A DNA stretch of 64,000 nucleotides from an uncultured Chitinophagaceae bacterium (GCA_937981995.1 CALJNC010000013.1:1-64000), one strand, 5' to 3'. Positions 25,590 to 35,894 are shown, numbered from the stretch's first letter. A program made the numbers and translations. Notes: generated by a model not told the origin, from the sequence alone.

Positions 25590-27935
25590 ATGAAAACACA
25601 ACTACTAATTTTCTTTTTGATACTGAGTACTTTTTTTGCAAATGCTCAAGTAAAAATAAGCGGTACAGTTTTTAATAAGAGTACCAATGAAACAGTTATT
25701 GGAGCTTCTGTGCAGCTATCGAATAAAAACGGCGCACGTACCAATACCATGGGTACGTATGAAATGAATGTTCCCAAAGGCGATTATACTATTAGTGTAT
25801 CCATGATTGGTTTTGAAAAAAAACAACAAGAAATAAAACTTGTAAAAAATACGAAACTTGATTTCTATTTGGATTTGAAGCAAAGCAAATTACAAATTGT
25901 AACCATTAGTGGTAGCCGTTTTGAAAAGAAGATAGAAGAGGAAATTGTATCCATAGAAGTAATGAAACCAAATCGTATTTTAAGTACCGGGATGAACTCA
26001 ATGGATGATGCGTTGAATAGAGTGCCTGGTGTAAATGTGGTTGAAAATCAAATTAATATTCGTGGAGGAGCAGGTTGGAGTTATGGAGCAGGAAGTAGGG
26101 TGCAGGTGCTTGTGGATGATATGCCTATGCTTACAGCAGATGCCTCAGATGCCAAGTGGACTTTTTTACCACTTGAAAATTGCTCCCAAGTTGAGGTTGT
26201 AAAAGGAGCTTCATCATGCTTATATGGTTCATCGGCATTAAATGGAGCCGTTAATTTTAGAACAGCTTATGCTAAAAGTAAACCCAAAACGAAGGTGATG
26301 CTTTACAATGGGATGTATGGCAATCCTAAAGAAAAATCTTGGAAGTGGTGGGACAAAAAGCAACCAGGTTTTCAAGGTGGCTATTTGTCGCATGCGCAAA
26401 AGTTTGGGCAATTGGATGCTGTATTTGGAGGAGCTTGGTATAGCGAGGATTCTTACCTTGAAGGTGATTTGGACAGGAGATTCAGGGCAAATGCTAATTT
26501 GCGTTATCGCTCAAAAAAAGTTGAAGGCTTAACCTATGGTGTAAATACTAATGCTCAATTTAATAAGAGTCAAACGTTTTTCTTTTGGGATGTAGATACT
26601 GTAAATAAAGATCGTTATTACAGACCGTATGGAGGATTGGCTGATTCCACTACTACTATAAATAAAAACCAAGGACAGCGAATAAATATAGATCCATATA
26701 TTAGTTACTTAAAAAAGGATGGGACCAAGCATATTTTTCGTACTCGTTGGTTTCGATCAATAAATGATATCCCAGAAAAAAATCAATCTTCCACTGCTGA
26801 TTTATTATACGGCGAGTATCAGTTTCAAAAACCATTTAAGCACAAAGGGATTTTAGAAAACGCTACTTTAACGGCAGGGCTCACTGCAAATTATCAAAAC
26901 GTAATAGGAGAATTATACGGCAGACATTTTGGTAATAATTATGCCGCTTACGCTCAAATTGAGAAAAAAATTAATAAACTATGGCTAAGTTTAGGTGCAA
27001 GATATGAGGCAAATCGGGTTGATGATTTTGGCTTAGAAGCTCGTCCTGTTTTTCGTATTGGTGGCAATTATGAATTGGCAAAAGGTACTTTTTTACGGAG
27101 CTCATTTGGACAAGGATATCGCTATCCTTCAATAGCTGAGCGTTTTATTCAAACATCATTTGGCCCATCGAGTGTATTCCCTAATCCTGGTTTGCAATCC
27201 GAAACAGGTTGGAGCGCTGAGCTTGCCGCAAAGCAACTTTGGAAAAAAGGTAGTTGGTATGGCTATTTTGATATTGCTGGTTTTTGGATGGAGTATAGGG
27301 ATATGATGGAGTTTAATTTTGGATTGTATTTGCCCCAAGATTCTACCATTAATCAAGTAGGAAATGCATTTGATTATATTGGTTTTAGATCTAACAATGT
27401 AGGCAGAAGTAGAATTAATGGAATTGATTTTTCTACCTATGGTGCGGGTAAAATTTCTAATGTGAGTTTAAACTATTTATTTTCCTACACCTACATAAAC
27501 CCTAAGCAAATTAATCCTGACTCAGTAGTAATAGCTAATTTAAGCGGTGATACTTATGACTTAAAGTATAGATCAAATCACTCAGTAAAATTAGATGTGG
27601 AAGCTTCTTATAATAAATGGACATTTGGTGTAGTAGGTATTTATAATTCGTTTATGAAAAACATAGATGAAGTATTTGAAAACAATAGCGACACTAAGAA
27701 TAATTTTGGCACATTATTTCAATTAGGAACTGGTTTGCCTCATACCATACGTGATTTTAGGCAACAGTATAATACGGGATATGCTGTTGTAGATGTAAGG
27801 GGAAGCTTTCAGTTGTCTAAGTCAATTGCCATTGCATTAATAATTCAAAATATTACTAATACGATTTATGCTCAGCGTCCGGCCTTGATTTCAGCGCCAA
27901 CAAATTATACGCTGCAACTAAAAGCGGAACTTTAA
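25590..27935 (+). CDS. TonB-dependent outer-membrane receptor
   Basis: A 781-residue TonB-dependent transporter. Order: signal peptide (MKTQLLIFFLILSTFFANAQ), carboxypeptidase-D-regulatory-like domain (residues 22-110, ISGTVFNKSTNETVIGASV), plug (about 125-235, with VPGVNVVENQINIRGG, VLVDDMP and VEVVKGASSCLYGSSALNGAV), then a 22-strand-type barrel ending in YTLQLKAEL with the terminal strand intact. Ligand is unknown; no SusD partner, siderophore or cobalamin gene adjoins. ATG at 25590 starts the signal peptide. It overlaps the convergent methyltransferase by 4 bp. Confidence 0.93.
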   Translation: MKTQLLIFFLILSTFFANAQVKISGTVFNKSTNETVIGASVQLSNKNGARTNTMGTYEMNVPKGDYTISVSMIGFEKKQQEIKLVKNTKLDFYLDLKQSKLQIVTISGSRFEKKIEEEIVSIEVMKPNRILSTGMNSMDDALNRVPGVNVVENQINIRGGAGWSYGAGSRVQVLVDDMPMLTADASDAKWTFLPLENCSQVEVVKGASSCLYGSSALNGAVNFRTAYAKSKPKTKVMLYNGMYGNPKEKSWKWWDKKQPGFQGGYLSHAQKFGQLDAVFGGAWYSEDSYLEGDLDRRFRANANLRYRSKKVEGLTYGVNTNAQFNKSQTFFFWDVDTVNKDRYYRPYGGLADSTTTINKNQGQRINIDPYISYLKKDGTKHIFRTRWFRSINDIPEKNQSSTADLLYGEYQFQKPFKHKGILENATLTAGLTANYQNVIGELYGRHFGNNYAAYAQIEKKINKLWLSLGARYEANRVDDFGLEARPVFRIGGNYELAKGTFLRSSFGQGYRYPSIAERFIQTSFGPSSVFPNPGLQSETGWSAELAAKQLWKKGSWYGYFDIAGFWMEYRDMMEFNFGLYLPQDSTINQVGNAFDYIGFRSNNVGRSRINGIDFSTYGAGKISNVSLNYLFSYTYINPKQINPDSVVIANLSGDTYDLKYRSNHSVKLDVEASYNKWTFGVVGIYNSFMKNIDEVFENNSDTKNNFGTLFQLGTGLPHTIRDFRQQYNTGYAVVDVRGSFQLSKSIAIALIIQNITNTIYAQRPALISAPTNYTLQLKAEL

Positions 27936-28573
27936 ATTTTATTAGCTACTAATACGTAGTAGTTAAAAATAAATGCACGATCCATTTCTACGGTTTGAGT
28001 TATTTCCCAACCAGCGGCTTCAATTTTATCTTTATACTCCTGTAGCTTATACTGGTGCGGGTGCAGAATGTCCCCAGGTAAAAGCTGAAATATTTTTTTA
28101 AGAAAATTATGATTATGAGCGTCAATTGAAATTATGAGTTGCGCTGAATCGCTAGCACATTCAATCAGCTTAGCAATTCCTTTTTGCATATCAGAAACAT
28201 GATTAATTGCATTGATGCAAAAAAGAGTTTCAAACTTCTCTTGTGGTTGGTAGTCCTCAATGCTTGATGTTGTAAAAGTATTTGTGCTGTAATTTTCTTT
28301 TGAGAAATGCGCTAAATCTTTATCGTATTTATCGAGTAAAGGATCTACTGCTGTTGCATTTTTAAATAGCATGAAAATTCCTGCGGGTCCGCAACCTAGG
28401 TCAATGATATTGTTGTTTTCAATTTGTTTTTTATCAATACCAATTTTGTCAAGAAAGCCATTCCAGTAATTTTCTTTCCAGTGCAGATATTCTTCTACAG
28501 ATTTATTTTTGAGATATCGTTTCCACCAAATACGTTCGGCCCACTGCGCTATTTTCCACCTGATGTTACTCAC
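27932..28573 (-). CDS. Class I SAM-dependent methyltransferase
   Basis: A 213-residue methyltransferase. Motif I is NIIDLGCGPAGIFML; an acidic loop (TAVDPLLDKYD) follows as the ribose-binding strand, then TLFCINAINHVSD as motif post-II. The N-terminal 50 residues are Trp-rich (WAERIWWKRY, HWKENYWNGF). Substrate is unknown. The start is GTG at 28571-28573; no upstream ATG is in frame and the next Met is beyond motif I. It is divergent from the DUF2027 gene, sharing a 32-bp gap. Confidence 0.82.
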   Translation of the reverse strand: MSNIRWKIAQWAERIWWKRYLKNKSVEEYLHWKENYWNGFLDKIGIDKKQIENNNIIDLGCGPAGIFMLFKNATAVDPLLDKYDKDLAHFSKENYSTNTFTTSSIEDYQPQEKFETLFCINAINHVSDMQKGIAKLIECASDSAQLIISIDAHNHNFLKKIFQLLPGDILHPHQYKLQEYKDKIEAAGWEITQTVEMDRAFIFNYYVLVANKI

Positions 28574-28582
28574 TTTAAGTTG

Positions 28583-28590
28583 TAATTTTG
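28583..28590 (+). promoter_or_regulatory. -7-like box TAATTTTG upstream of DUF2027-Smr gene
   Basis: TAnnTTTG match 15 nt before the ATG at 28606, within the divergent gap. No TTG at -33 spacing. Confidence 0.35.
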
Positions 28591-28605
28591 CACGAAGATA
28601 GTATA

Positions 28606-29622
28606 ATGAAGTTTTCTATAGGAGATAAGATTAAATTGCGTAAAACGGGCGACGAGGGTGTGGTGGTAGATATTGTACAAAACCAATATTTGCGCGTACG
28701 CATCAATGGTTTAGTGATACCTGCCGAGGAAGCTGATTTAGATTTTCCTTATTTGGATTGGTTTATAAAAGACCGTGAAAAAGCAAAAGAGCAAGAGAAA
28801 AAAAGACTTAAGGGGAAAACAGTATTTATTGATAATATAAAAAAAGATAGAAGCGAATACTCTACGGAAAGCTTGTTTCCTGAGGGGGTTTATTTATTAT
28901 TTCAACCTGTATATAGGGAGCAAGAGGATGAAGATATTATACACCGTTTTGTAGTAAATATTTATAGCGAGTGGCCTATCACAATAGATTATATCATGGA
29001 TATTTCTATTAAAGGCAAGAGTCTTTTTTCATTTGAGGGAACCGTAGATTTTCAAAAAAAACAATTGCTTTATTCTTTTTCTTTTGAGGATGCAAGTGAT
29101 AATCCTAGTTTTGATTTTGAGATAAAACAACGCGGACAGAAAATTGACCCAACCCATTTTTTTAATTTTAAGCTTAGTAGAAAAAGATTAATTGATAATG
29201 TAAGAAGATTAGAAAAAGAAAATTTGCCCTTATTTGAAATCCCAATTTTTACCGAATTGAATGCCAAGGAACGGTTGGCAGTGCCTGAAATGGGACGGAT
29301 TATAAGTGATGTAAATGCAGTAGGAGGTCCTATTGTAAACAGAAAAGCAAAGCAAGAAATTGACTTGCATATTGAAAAAATTATTAAAAATCACAACCAA
29401 CTTTCTAATACCGAAAAGCTACAAATACAACTAAGTTATTTTCAAACATACCTTGATTTAGCTTTAGCTGATGAGCGTGTAAATCCTTTAAGAGTGATAC
29501 ATGGAATAGGCGAGGGCGTGTTAAAAAAAGAAGTTTTTTCAATCATCAACCAAACCATTCAGGTTCAAGACTACGTCTATGATAAAGTAAATCCAGGTGT
29601 AACCCTGGTTTATTTTAAATAG
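28606..29622 (+). CDS. DUF2027 domain protein with C-terminal Smr domain
   Basis: A 338-residue protein of a Bacteroidota-specific architecture. The N-terminus (KFSIGDKIKLRKTGDEGVVV) is a small SH3-like barrel, the middle is beta-rich DUF2027, and the C-terminal 90 residues are a Smr domain: EIDLHIEKI, then VIHGIGEGVLKKEV. Smr domains of MutS2 and SmrB cleave nucleic acid, including mRNA on collided ribosomes, so a nucleic-acid role is possible. ATG at 28606 is 15 nt after a TAATTTTG box. The next gene starts after 7 nt. Confidence 0.85.
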   Translation: MKFSIGDKIKLRKTGDEGVVVDIVQNQYLRVRINGLVIPAEEADLDFPYLDWFIKDREKAKEQEKKRLKGKTVFIDNIKKDRSEYSTESLFPEGVYLLFQPVYREQEDEDIIHRFVVNIYSEWPITIDYIMDISIKGKSLFSFEGTVDFQKKQLLYSFSFEDASDNPSFDFEIKQRGQKIDPTHFFNFKLSRKRLIDNVRRLEKENLPLFEIPIFTELNAKERLAVPEMGRIISDVNAVGGPIVNRKAKQEIDLHIEKIIKNHNQLSNTEKLQIQLSYFQTYLDLALADERVNPLRVIHGIGEGVLKKEVFSIINQTIQVQDYVYDKVNPGVTLVYFK

Positions 29623-29629
29623 TAGACTT

Positions 29630-32600
29630 ATGAAAAACCCTCATTTATTAGCCGGAATAAAAAAAAGTATAACAGTAGCATTTGTTTTTTTGCTTACTGC
29701 AATTAGTATTAATGTTTCTGCTTCGCATGTCGCGGGTGGTGAAATTTATTATGACTTAGTACCTAATACAACCAATCAATATGTAATTACATTTAAGTTA
29801 TTTAGAGATTGCGGTCCAGGTTCAGCGGCAGCACCTGCTAGTTCTGTGACCATGTGTTATTGGAATGATTGTACATTTCCTAAAACGAGTTTAGTGCTTC
29901 CTAAGCTACCATTTTTTGATCCGCCTAATACAGGTTGTCCTAATATAGGTACCAATTGTAGTAACCTTACTAGTACGATTCCTGGAGTAGAAGTTCATTA
30001 TTATCAAACTACAGTTACCTTACCTCAGGCTTGTAACTCATGGCACTTTTCTTATGGTTTGAGCGCAAGAAATGCACAAACTTGGTTAAATGCAACTAAT
30101 GGTTTTAATTACTATACTGAAGTTGCATTTAATAATACAAGTGCAAATTTGGATAGTTCACCCCGTTTTCTTTCAGCGCCTACACCTTACTGCTGTGTCA
30201 ATCAACAATTCAATAGTACGCTCACACCCTTTGACCCCGATGGTGATTCCATATTTATAGAAGCTGTACGTCCATTAACTGGTCCTACTGGTTGCGCAAG
30301 CGGAGCAATAAATGCAGTGGCCTACAATCATCCTGTTGCTTCCAATCCGTTATTAAATCCTGTAACCAATCCTATCCCTACCAATCTTTCATTTGCATTA
30401 AATAGCGGGACGGGTGCATTTAGTTTTACTCCAAATCTTGTAGGAGAAGGTACAATGGCTTTTAAATGTTACTCTTACAGAAATGGCCAACTTATTGGCT
30501 ATGTAATTAGAGATATGCAGATTGCGGTATTACAAATTTGTCCTATAATTCCAAGTCCTGGTGCCATAGATAGTAATTCGCTTTTGGGTGGTAATTACGT
30601 GGGAGCTACTAGGATTGATGCTTGTCTTGGGGATAGTTTGTCATTTTGTGCTTGGATAACATCGGCAGACACTTTTGCTCTTATAAAAGCAAGTGATAAT
30701 GGAAGTACTTCAATTCCCGGAGCTACAACTAGTTATTCCGGTGTAGGTACAGATTCTGTTCAAATGTGCTTCAATTGGCAAACGACAAATTTAGATACAG
30801 GATTACACGTTATAACGTTAAACTATGTTGATACTAATTGTTTACCACCTGGCATTCTTTTACCACAGTTCTCAAACATTGAAATATTTATTAATTATGC
30901 TACACAAGGTCATGGAGATAGCACAATTTGTGCAGGTGATAGTACGCAATTATTCGCAACTGGCGGGGGGGCTTTTACTTGGACCGTTTTGCCAGGCGGT
31001 TCTCCAATAACTTCTTTGTCTTGTACTAATTGTGATAATCCTTGGGCTAAGCCTACTTTACCTACCTACTACGTTGTAGAAGGTTGCACAAGGGATACTG
31101 TTTTTGTAGAAGCATTGGTACCACCTAACTTAAATATTACTCCGCGTACAACTACATGTATCAATGCAGATTTGCCTTTGAATGTAGCAGGGAGTCCAGG
31201 AACTCAGAATTATAGCTACACGTGGATGCCCACTGATTTTTTAAGTAATCCTAGTATCCTTAATCCCATTTGTCAAAATCCAGATCCTACAGGGGCAAGC
31301 AGTATAACCTATTCTGTTTTGGTTTCACCAATTGGTTCTGATAGTAATTCTTATACAGTTTGTGGAACGTCTGCCTCTGTTATTGTAGATGTATTAAAAG
31401 GTTTTACAATTGACCCTTATGATACAATACTTTGTGATGGTGATAATACAACCATAACAGGCTTAGGAACTACGGCAGGTTTAACGCCTGATGCTTATAG
31501 TTTTAATTGGACTCCATTGGGCGATGTCGCACCCAGTAATACTTTAAATACTACAATTACACCAGCAGTTCCTGGAGGGCTTTACACTATTACAGCAAGT
31601 TTCTCTGGTTGTCCTGATAGCTCAGTTTCAATTCCTGTTGTTGTAGATGCTTTGCCAATTGTAAATGCTGGCTTGGATAGAGAAATGTGTTTGAATGATA
31701 CGATTCATTTAAATTCTTCAGTAATTCCAGATGCTCAAAATTATTATACCATTACTTGGGCTCCAGGTGCTGATATGAATAATAGTACAATAGCAGACCC
31801 TGTATACAGTGGTAAGATAACTCAAAACTTAAATGTATTGTATACCACACCTAATGGTTGCACTGATGATGATAATGTATTAATCACCGTGAATAATGTT
31901 GACTTTCTGCAGCTAGATGAAGACCATGCTATTTGCCCTGGAGATACAACTAGCTTAAGTGTAATTGGAGGTATAAATTATTCTTGGTTACCTAATTATT
32001 TTATAAGTAATACGGGTAATGTTTCATCGGTGCAAGTTTACCCTGAGGCTACGCAAGAGTATACTGTTATAGGCCGAGATATTAAAGGATGCTACGATAC
32101 GGCTTATGCCAATGTAGTTGTTTATCCTAATTCTTTATTAGATGCTGGTGATGATGTAATAATTTATCCTGGTGAAAGCACTATCTTATATGCTAATGGA
32201 AATGTAAGTTTATATAATTGGTTCCCGCCAAGTGGTTTAAGCGGAACAAGCATTAAAAATCCAACTGCTCAACCTACTGCCACGACAAGATATTATGTAA
32301 CTGCACAAACAGAAAATGGTTGTCCTGCTTATGATAGTGTTACTGTAATTGTGAGTAATGAGAGTTTGATAGACCTTCCCAATGCGTTTAGCCCAGGTAG
32401 CGGATCAAGCATAAATGATAAATTATTTATTAAGCGCAGAGGAATTGTGGAGCTCAGAAAATGGGATATTTACAACCGTTGGGGCGAAAAAGTATTTACC
32501 ACTCGTGATATTAACGAAGGTTGGGATGGACGATTTAATAATACGCCACAACCTTTAGGTACCTATGTGTACGTTATAAATGCCGTAACTAGCACGGGTA

Positions 32601-32641
32601 GGGTGTTTTATAAGCAAGGGAATGTGACGCTCATTAGGTAA
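29630..32641 (+). CDS. Large secreted surface protein, T9SS type B domain (tandem paralog 1)
   Basis: 1003 residues: a signal peptide ending SINVSA, then the Bacteroidota motif SHVAGGEIYYD that opens many such proteins, a beta-rich Cys-containing region (with a PYCCV sequence near residue 188), several Ig/PKD-like modules (for example CAGDSTQLFATGGG), and a C-terminal gliding-motility-associated domain: LPNAFSPGSG, NRWGEKVF, EGWDGRFNN, ending GNVTLIR. It is probably exported by type IX secretion and anchored at the surface. The last 417 codons align without gaps with the next gene. Confidence 0.88.
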   Translation: MKNPHLLAGIKKSITVAFVFLLTAISINVSASHVAGGEIYYDLVPNTTNQYVITFKLFRDCGPGSAAAPASSVTMCYWNDCTFPKTSLVLPKLPFFDPPNTGCPNIGTNCSNLTSTIPGVEVHYYQTTVTLPQACNSWHFSYGLSARNAQTWLNATNGFNYYTEVAFNNTSANLDSSPRFLSAPTPYCCVNQQFNSTLTPFDPDGDSIFIEAVRPLTGPTGCASGAINAVAYNHPVASNPLLNPVTNPIPTNLSFALNSGTGAFSFTPNLVGEGTMAFKCYSYRNGQLIGYVIRDMQIAVLQICPIIPSPGAIDSNSLLGGNYVGATRIDACLGDSLSFCAWITSADTFALIKASDNGSTSIPGATTSYSGVGTDSVQMCFNWQTTNLDTGLHVITLNYVDTNCLPPGILLPQFSNIEIFINYATQGHGDSTICAGDSTQLFATGGGAFTWTVLPGGSPITSLSCTNCDNPWAKPTLPTYYVVEGCTRDTVFVEALVPPNLNITPRTTTCINADLPLNVAGSPGTQNYSYTWMPTDFLSNPSILNPICQNPDPTGASSITYSVLVSPIGSDSNSYTVCGTSASVIVDVLKGFTIDPYDTILCDGDNTTITGLGTTAGLTPDAYSFNWTPLGDVAPSNTLNTTITPAVPGGLYTITASFSGCPDSSVSIPVVVDALPIVNAGLDREMCLNDTIHLNSSVIPDAQNYYTITWAPGADMNNSTIADPVYSGKITQNLNVLYTTPNGCTDDDNVLITVNNVDFLQLDEDHAICPGDTTSLSVIGGINYSWLPNYFISNTGNVSSVQVYPEATQEYTVIGRDIKGCYDTAYANVVVYPNSLLDAGDDVIIYPGESTILYANGNVSLYNWFPPSGLSGTSIKNPTAQPTATTRYYVTAQTENGCPAYDSVTVIVSNESLIDLPNAFSPGSGSSINDKLFIKRRGIVELRKWDIYNRWGEKVFTTRDINEGWDGRFNNTPQPLGTYVYVINAVTSTGRVFYKQGNVTLIR

Positions 32642-32808
32642 ATCGCCTCTTTTATGTAGTTTTTTCCTTTTTTTTTCGGTTTTTACAAACCATTTTGTTC
32701 TTTCCGAACGTCTATGGAATACTAGGGTCTAATAATGCCCTAATTTATTCGATTTAAGTCAAACACATTATGGAAAAAGGATGTACTTTTAAGCTACAAA
32801 TAACTAAA

Positions 32809-35793
32809 ATGAAGAAATTATTTCTACTATTGTTAGTATCAATAGGAGTATTTGCATTTAGCAACACAGCAAAAGCGTCCCATGCTGCGGGTGGTGAGGT
32901 GCTTTATGAGCATGTTACCGGTAATACATACAAAATTATATTTAAATTCTATAGAGATTGTAGTGGTATTAATGCTCCAAATACTGTGAGTTTATGTTAC
33001 GAAAGTCAAGGTTGTAATATTGCACCAAGTACAGTAACTATGCCTAAAATATCGGGACCTACCGTTGTAAGTAATGGTTGTCCTGCTTTTTCTAATACTT
33101 GTATAACACCTAATAGTACAGTTCCTGGTTATGAGGAGCATGTATATGAGGTGCAGCTTATTTTACAGCCCTGTAATTTTTGGCGATTTTGGGTAACTAT
33201 TGGAGCTAGGAATCAAATGGACTTTCTTTCAGGAGGAAGCTTAGTAATTGATGCTACTTTGAATAATAGTTCCATTGCTACCAGCCCTGATAATTCACCA
33301 TACTTCTCGGTTAAACCTGTACCATATTGTTGTGTAGGTGTGCCGTTTAACTTTAATAATGGTGCGGTTGATATAAATGGTGATTCTTTGTTCTTCGAAT
33401 CAGTAGTTCCGTTAAATGGACCTGGTTGTTCTGTATGGACTCCTTCGTTTTGTACATATCCTGGACCACCAAATGGTTTCCCACTTGGACAAACAGGTAA
33501 CGCCTTAAATAATCCTATTCCAACCGGAAATACCTTTGTTTTAAATTCTCAAACCGGAGCGATAAGTTTTACCCCTACCACTCAAGGTACAGGTGTAATA
33601 ACCATTAAGTGCTCATCCTTTAGGAATGGTCAATTAATTGGTCATGTAAAACGGGATATCCAGGTTGTGGTAGTAGCCAACTGTAACCCAGGTTTAGTAC
33701 CTAATCCTCCTGTAGATACACTTACATTGGTAGGTGCAGGTTTAGATTCTTTGGGTCAGGTTGCTGCTTGTTCAGGCGATAGTTTAGCTTTCTGTTTTAA
33801 TATTGGGTCAAGTGATACAGGTGCCGTTTTAGTGCCTTATTCTAACATTGCAGTATCCTTACCGGGTGCTACAATTTCTTATACAGGAACACTTACTGAT
33901 TCTATTACCGCTTGTGTAAATTGGCAGACTTCTCCTGTTGATACTGGTTTAAAAGTATTGGTACTTACGATGATTGATTCTAGTTGTCAACCGCCAGGTA
34001 TCTTGCATACTTATACATTTACAATACCCGTCTTTATCGATTATGGTATTGAAGCATCTGGTGATACTATAATTTGTGCTGGAGATAGTGCGCCTTTATT
34101 TGTATCCGGTGGTGGAGATAAAAATTGGACCGTCTTACCAGGTGGCTCACCCATAACATCTTTATCCTGTACCAATTGTGATAATCCAATAGCATCGCCC
34201 ACGGTACCCACATATTACGTCGCCGAAGGCTGCGATTTAGATACCGTCTTTGTAGATGTCGTCCAGGTCCCCATATTAACCGCCACACCGCGGAGTACAA
34301 CATGTATAAATTCTAGTTTACAGTTAGATGTAAATGCCACACCGGCGCCTCCAACACAACAATATAATTATGGCTGGGCACCTGCTACTTTCTTATCCAA
34401 TGCGGGTATAAAAAATCCAGTAGTTCAAAATCCAGATCCGGCAGGAGCTAACTCCATTATGTACACCGTAACTGTAACTCCACTTAACTCGGCTAATGCA
34501 CCAATGGCTGCATGTGCTAGTCAAAGTACCGTAACAGTAGATGTACTGAAAGGCTTTACAATTGATCCGTATGATACTATATTATGCGATGGTCAAAGTA
34601 CAACTATTACTGGTTTAGGAACTACGGCAGGCTTAACACCTGATGCTTATAACTTTAATTGGACACCGCTTGGAGATATGACACCAAGTAATACCTTAAA
34701 TACTGTAATTACACCTGCCGTTCCTGGTGGATTATATACAATTACCGCAAGTTTCCCAGGTTGTCCTGATAGTTCGGTAACAATACCCGTTGTGGTAGAT
34801 GCATTACCTGTAGTAGATGCAGGTATTGATAGAGAAATGTGTTTGAATGATACGATTCATTTAAACTCCTCTGTAATACCAGACTCTCAAAATTATTATA
34901 CAATTACCTGGACTCCAGGTGCTGATATGAATAATAGTACAATAGCTGATCCAGTTTACAGTGGTAAGGTTACTCAAAATTTAAATGTATTATATACAAC
35001 ACCTAATGGTTGTACTGACGATGATAATGTATTAATTACGGTTAATAATGTAAACTTTTTACAACTAGATGGCGACAGAGCAATTTGCCCAGGTGATACA
35101 ACTTCTTTAAGTGTATTTGGTGGGTTAAGTTATAGCTGGTCTCCTAATTACTTTATAAGTGACGTGGGTAATGTAACAGGGGTTCAAGTTTACCCAGAAG
35201 CTACACAAGAGTATACCGTTATTGGTAGAGATCTTAATGGTTGTTATGATACTGCTTACGCTAATGTAGTTGTTTATCCTAACTCGGTATTAGATGCAGG
35301 GGATGATGTAACAATTTATCCTGGCGAAAGCACCATATTATATGCTGATGGTAATGTGAGCTTATTTAATTGGTTCCCACCTAGTGGATTAAGCGGCACA
35401 ACGCTTAAAAACCCAACTGCACAACCAACGGCTACTACAAGATATTATGTAAACGCACAAACCGAAAATGGTTGTCCGGCCTTTGATAGTGTGACTGTAA
35501 TTGTAAGTAATGAAAGCTTGGTAGATTTACCTAATGCCTTTAGTCCTGGTAGCGGAACAAGTATTAATGATAAATTAATGATTACCAAGCGTGGATTAGT
35601 TGAGCTTAAGAGCTGGCAGATTTTTAATCGTTGGGGTGAAAGAGTATTTACAACACAAGATATCAACGAAGGTTGGGATGGACGATTTAATAATGAGCCA
35701 CAGCCTTTAGGTACTTATGTTTATGTAATTGAAGCGTTCACAAGTACAGGTAAACGTTTCTACAAGCAAGGAAATGTAACCTTGGTTAGATAA
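32809..35793 (+). CDS. Large secreted surface protein, T9SS type B domain (tandem paralog 2)
   Basis: A 994-residue paralog of the preceding gene with the same layout: signal peptide MKKLFLLLLVSIGVFAFSNTAKA, SHAAGGEVLYE, a PYCCV sequence, Ig/PKD-like modules and a C-terminal type B sorting domain ending GNVTLVR. ATG at 32809 begins the signal peptide; an upstream in-frame ATG at 32770 adds a hydrophilic 13 residues. By hand count the last 417 residues differ from the neighbour at about 53 positions (about 87% identity); the N-terminal halves differ far more. A strong terminator follows. Confidence 0.88.
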   Translation: MKKLFLLLLVSIGVFAFSNTAKASHAAGGEVLYEHVTGNTYKIIFKFYRDCSGINAPNTVSLCYESQGCNIAPSTVTMPKISGPTVVSNGCPAFSNTCITPNSTVPGYEEHVYEVQLILQPCNFWRFWVTIGARNQMDFLSGGSLVIDATLNNSSIATSPDNSPYFSVKPVPYCCVGVPFNFNNGAVDINGDSLFFESVVPLNGPGCSVWTPSFCTYPGPPNGFPLGQTGNALNNPIPTGNTFVLNSQTGAISFTPTTQGTGVITIKCSSFRNGQLIGHVKRDIQVVVVANCNPGLVPNPPVDTLTLVGAGLDSLGQVAACSGDSLAFCFNIGSSDTGAVLVPYSNIAVSLPGATISYTGTLTDSITACVNWQTSPVDTGLKVLVLTMIDSSCQPPGILHTYTFTIPVFIDYGIEASGDTIICAGDSAPLFVSGGGDKNWTVLPGGSPITSLSCTNCDNPIASPTVPTYYVAEGCDLDTVFVDVVQVPILTATPRSTTCINSSLQLDVNATPAPPTQQYNYGWAPATFLSNAGIKNPVVQNPDPAGANSIMYTVTVTPLNSANAPMAACASQSTVTVDVLKGFTIDPYDTILCDGQSTTITGLGTTAGLTPDAYNFNWTPLGDMTPSNTLNTVITPAVPGGLYTITASFPGCPDSSVTIPVVVDALPVVDAGIDREMCLNDTIHLNSSVIPDSQNYYTITWTPGADMNNSTIADPVYSGKVTQNLNVLYTTPNGCTDDDNVLITVNNVNFLQLDGDRAICPGDTTSLSVFGGLSYSWSPNYFISDVGNVTGVQVYPEATQEYTVIGRDLNGCYDTAYANVVVYPNSVLDAGDDVTIYPGESTILYADGNVSLFNWFPPSGLSGTTLKNPTAQPTATTRYYVNAQTENGCPAFDSVTVIVSNESLVDLPNAFSPGSGTSINDKLMITKRGLVELKSWQIFNRWGERVFTTQDINEGWDGRFNNEPQPLGTYVYVIEAFTSTGKRFYKQGNVTLVR

Positions 35794-35813
35794 AAAGAAT
35801 AATAAAATTACTT

Positions 35814-35843
35814 AGGCCGATTGTGAAAACAGTCGGCCTTTTT
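35814..35843 (+). terminator. Rho-independent terminator after the tandem surface-protein genes
   Basis: An 11-bp stem AGGCCGATTGT / ACAGTCGGCCT with one G-T pair, GAAA loop, then five T, 20 nt after the stop codon. It closes the 28.6-35.8 kb plus-strand group. Confidence 0.88.
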
Positions 35844-35844
35844 G

Positions 35845-35875
35845 TTTGTTGCTAGTTTCCTCTATTTTAAATTTG
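35845..35875 (+). promoter_or_regulatory. Bacteroidota-type promoter of the 2TM protein gene
   Basis: TTTG at 35845-35848, 19-nt spacer, TAAATTTG at 35868-35875: a complete match to the -33/-7 consensus of this phylum. It ends 19 nt before the ATG and begins right after the preceding terminator. Confidence 0.6.
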
Positions 35876-35894
35876 TATCAAATAGTTTATCCCA

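Noticed and set aside
32642-32808. Gap between the tandem paralogs, with T-runs and short inverted repeats
   Set aside because: Stems are 5 bp or less and do not combine with the T-run in the right order, so no terminator is claimed.
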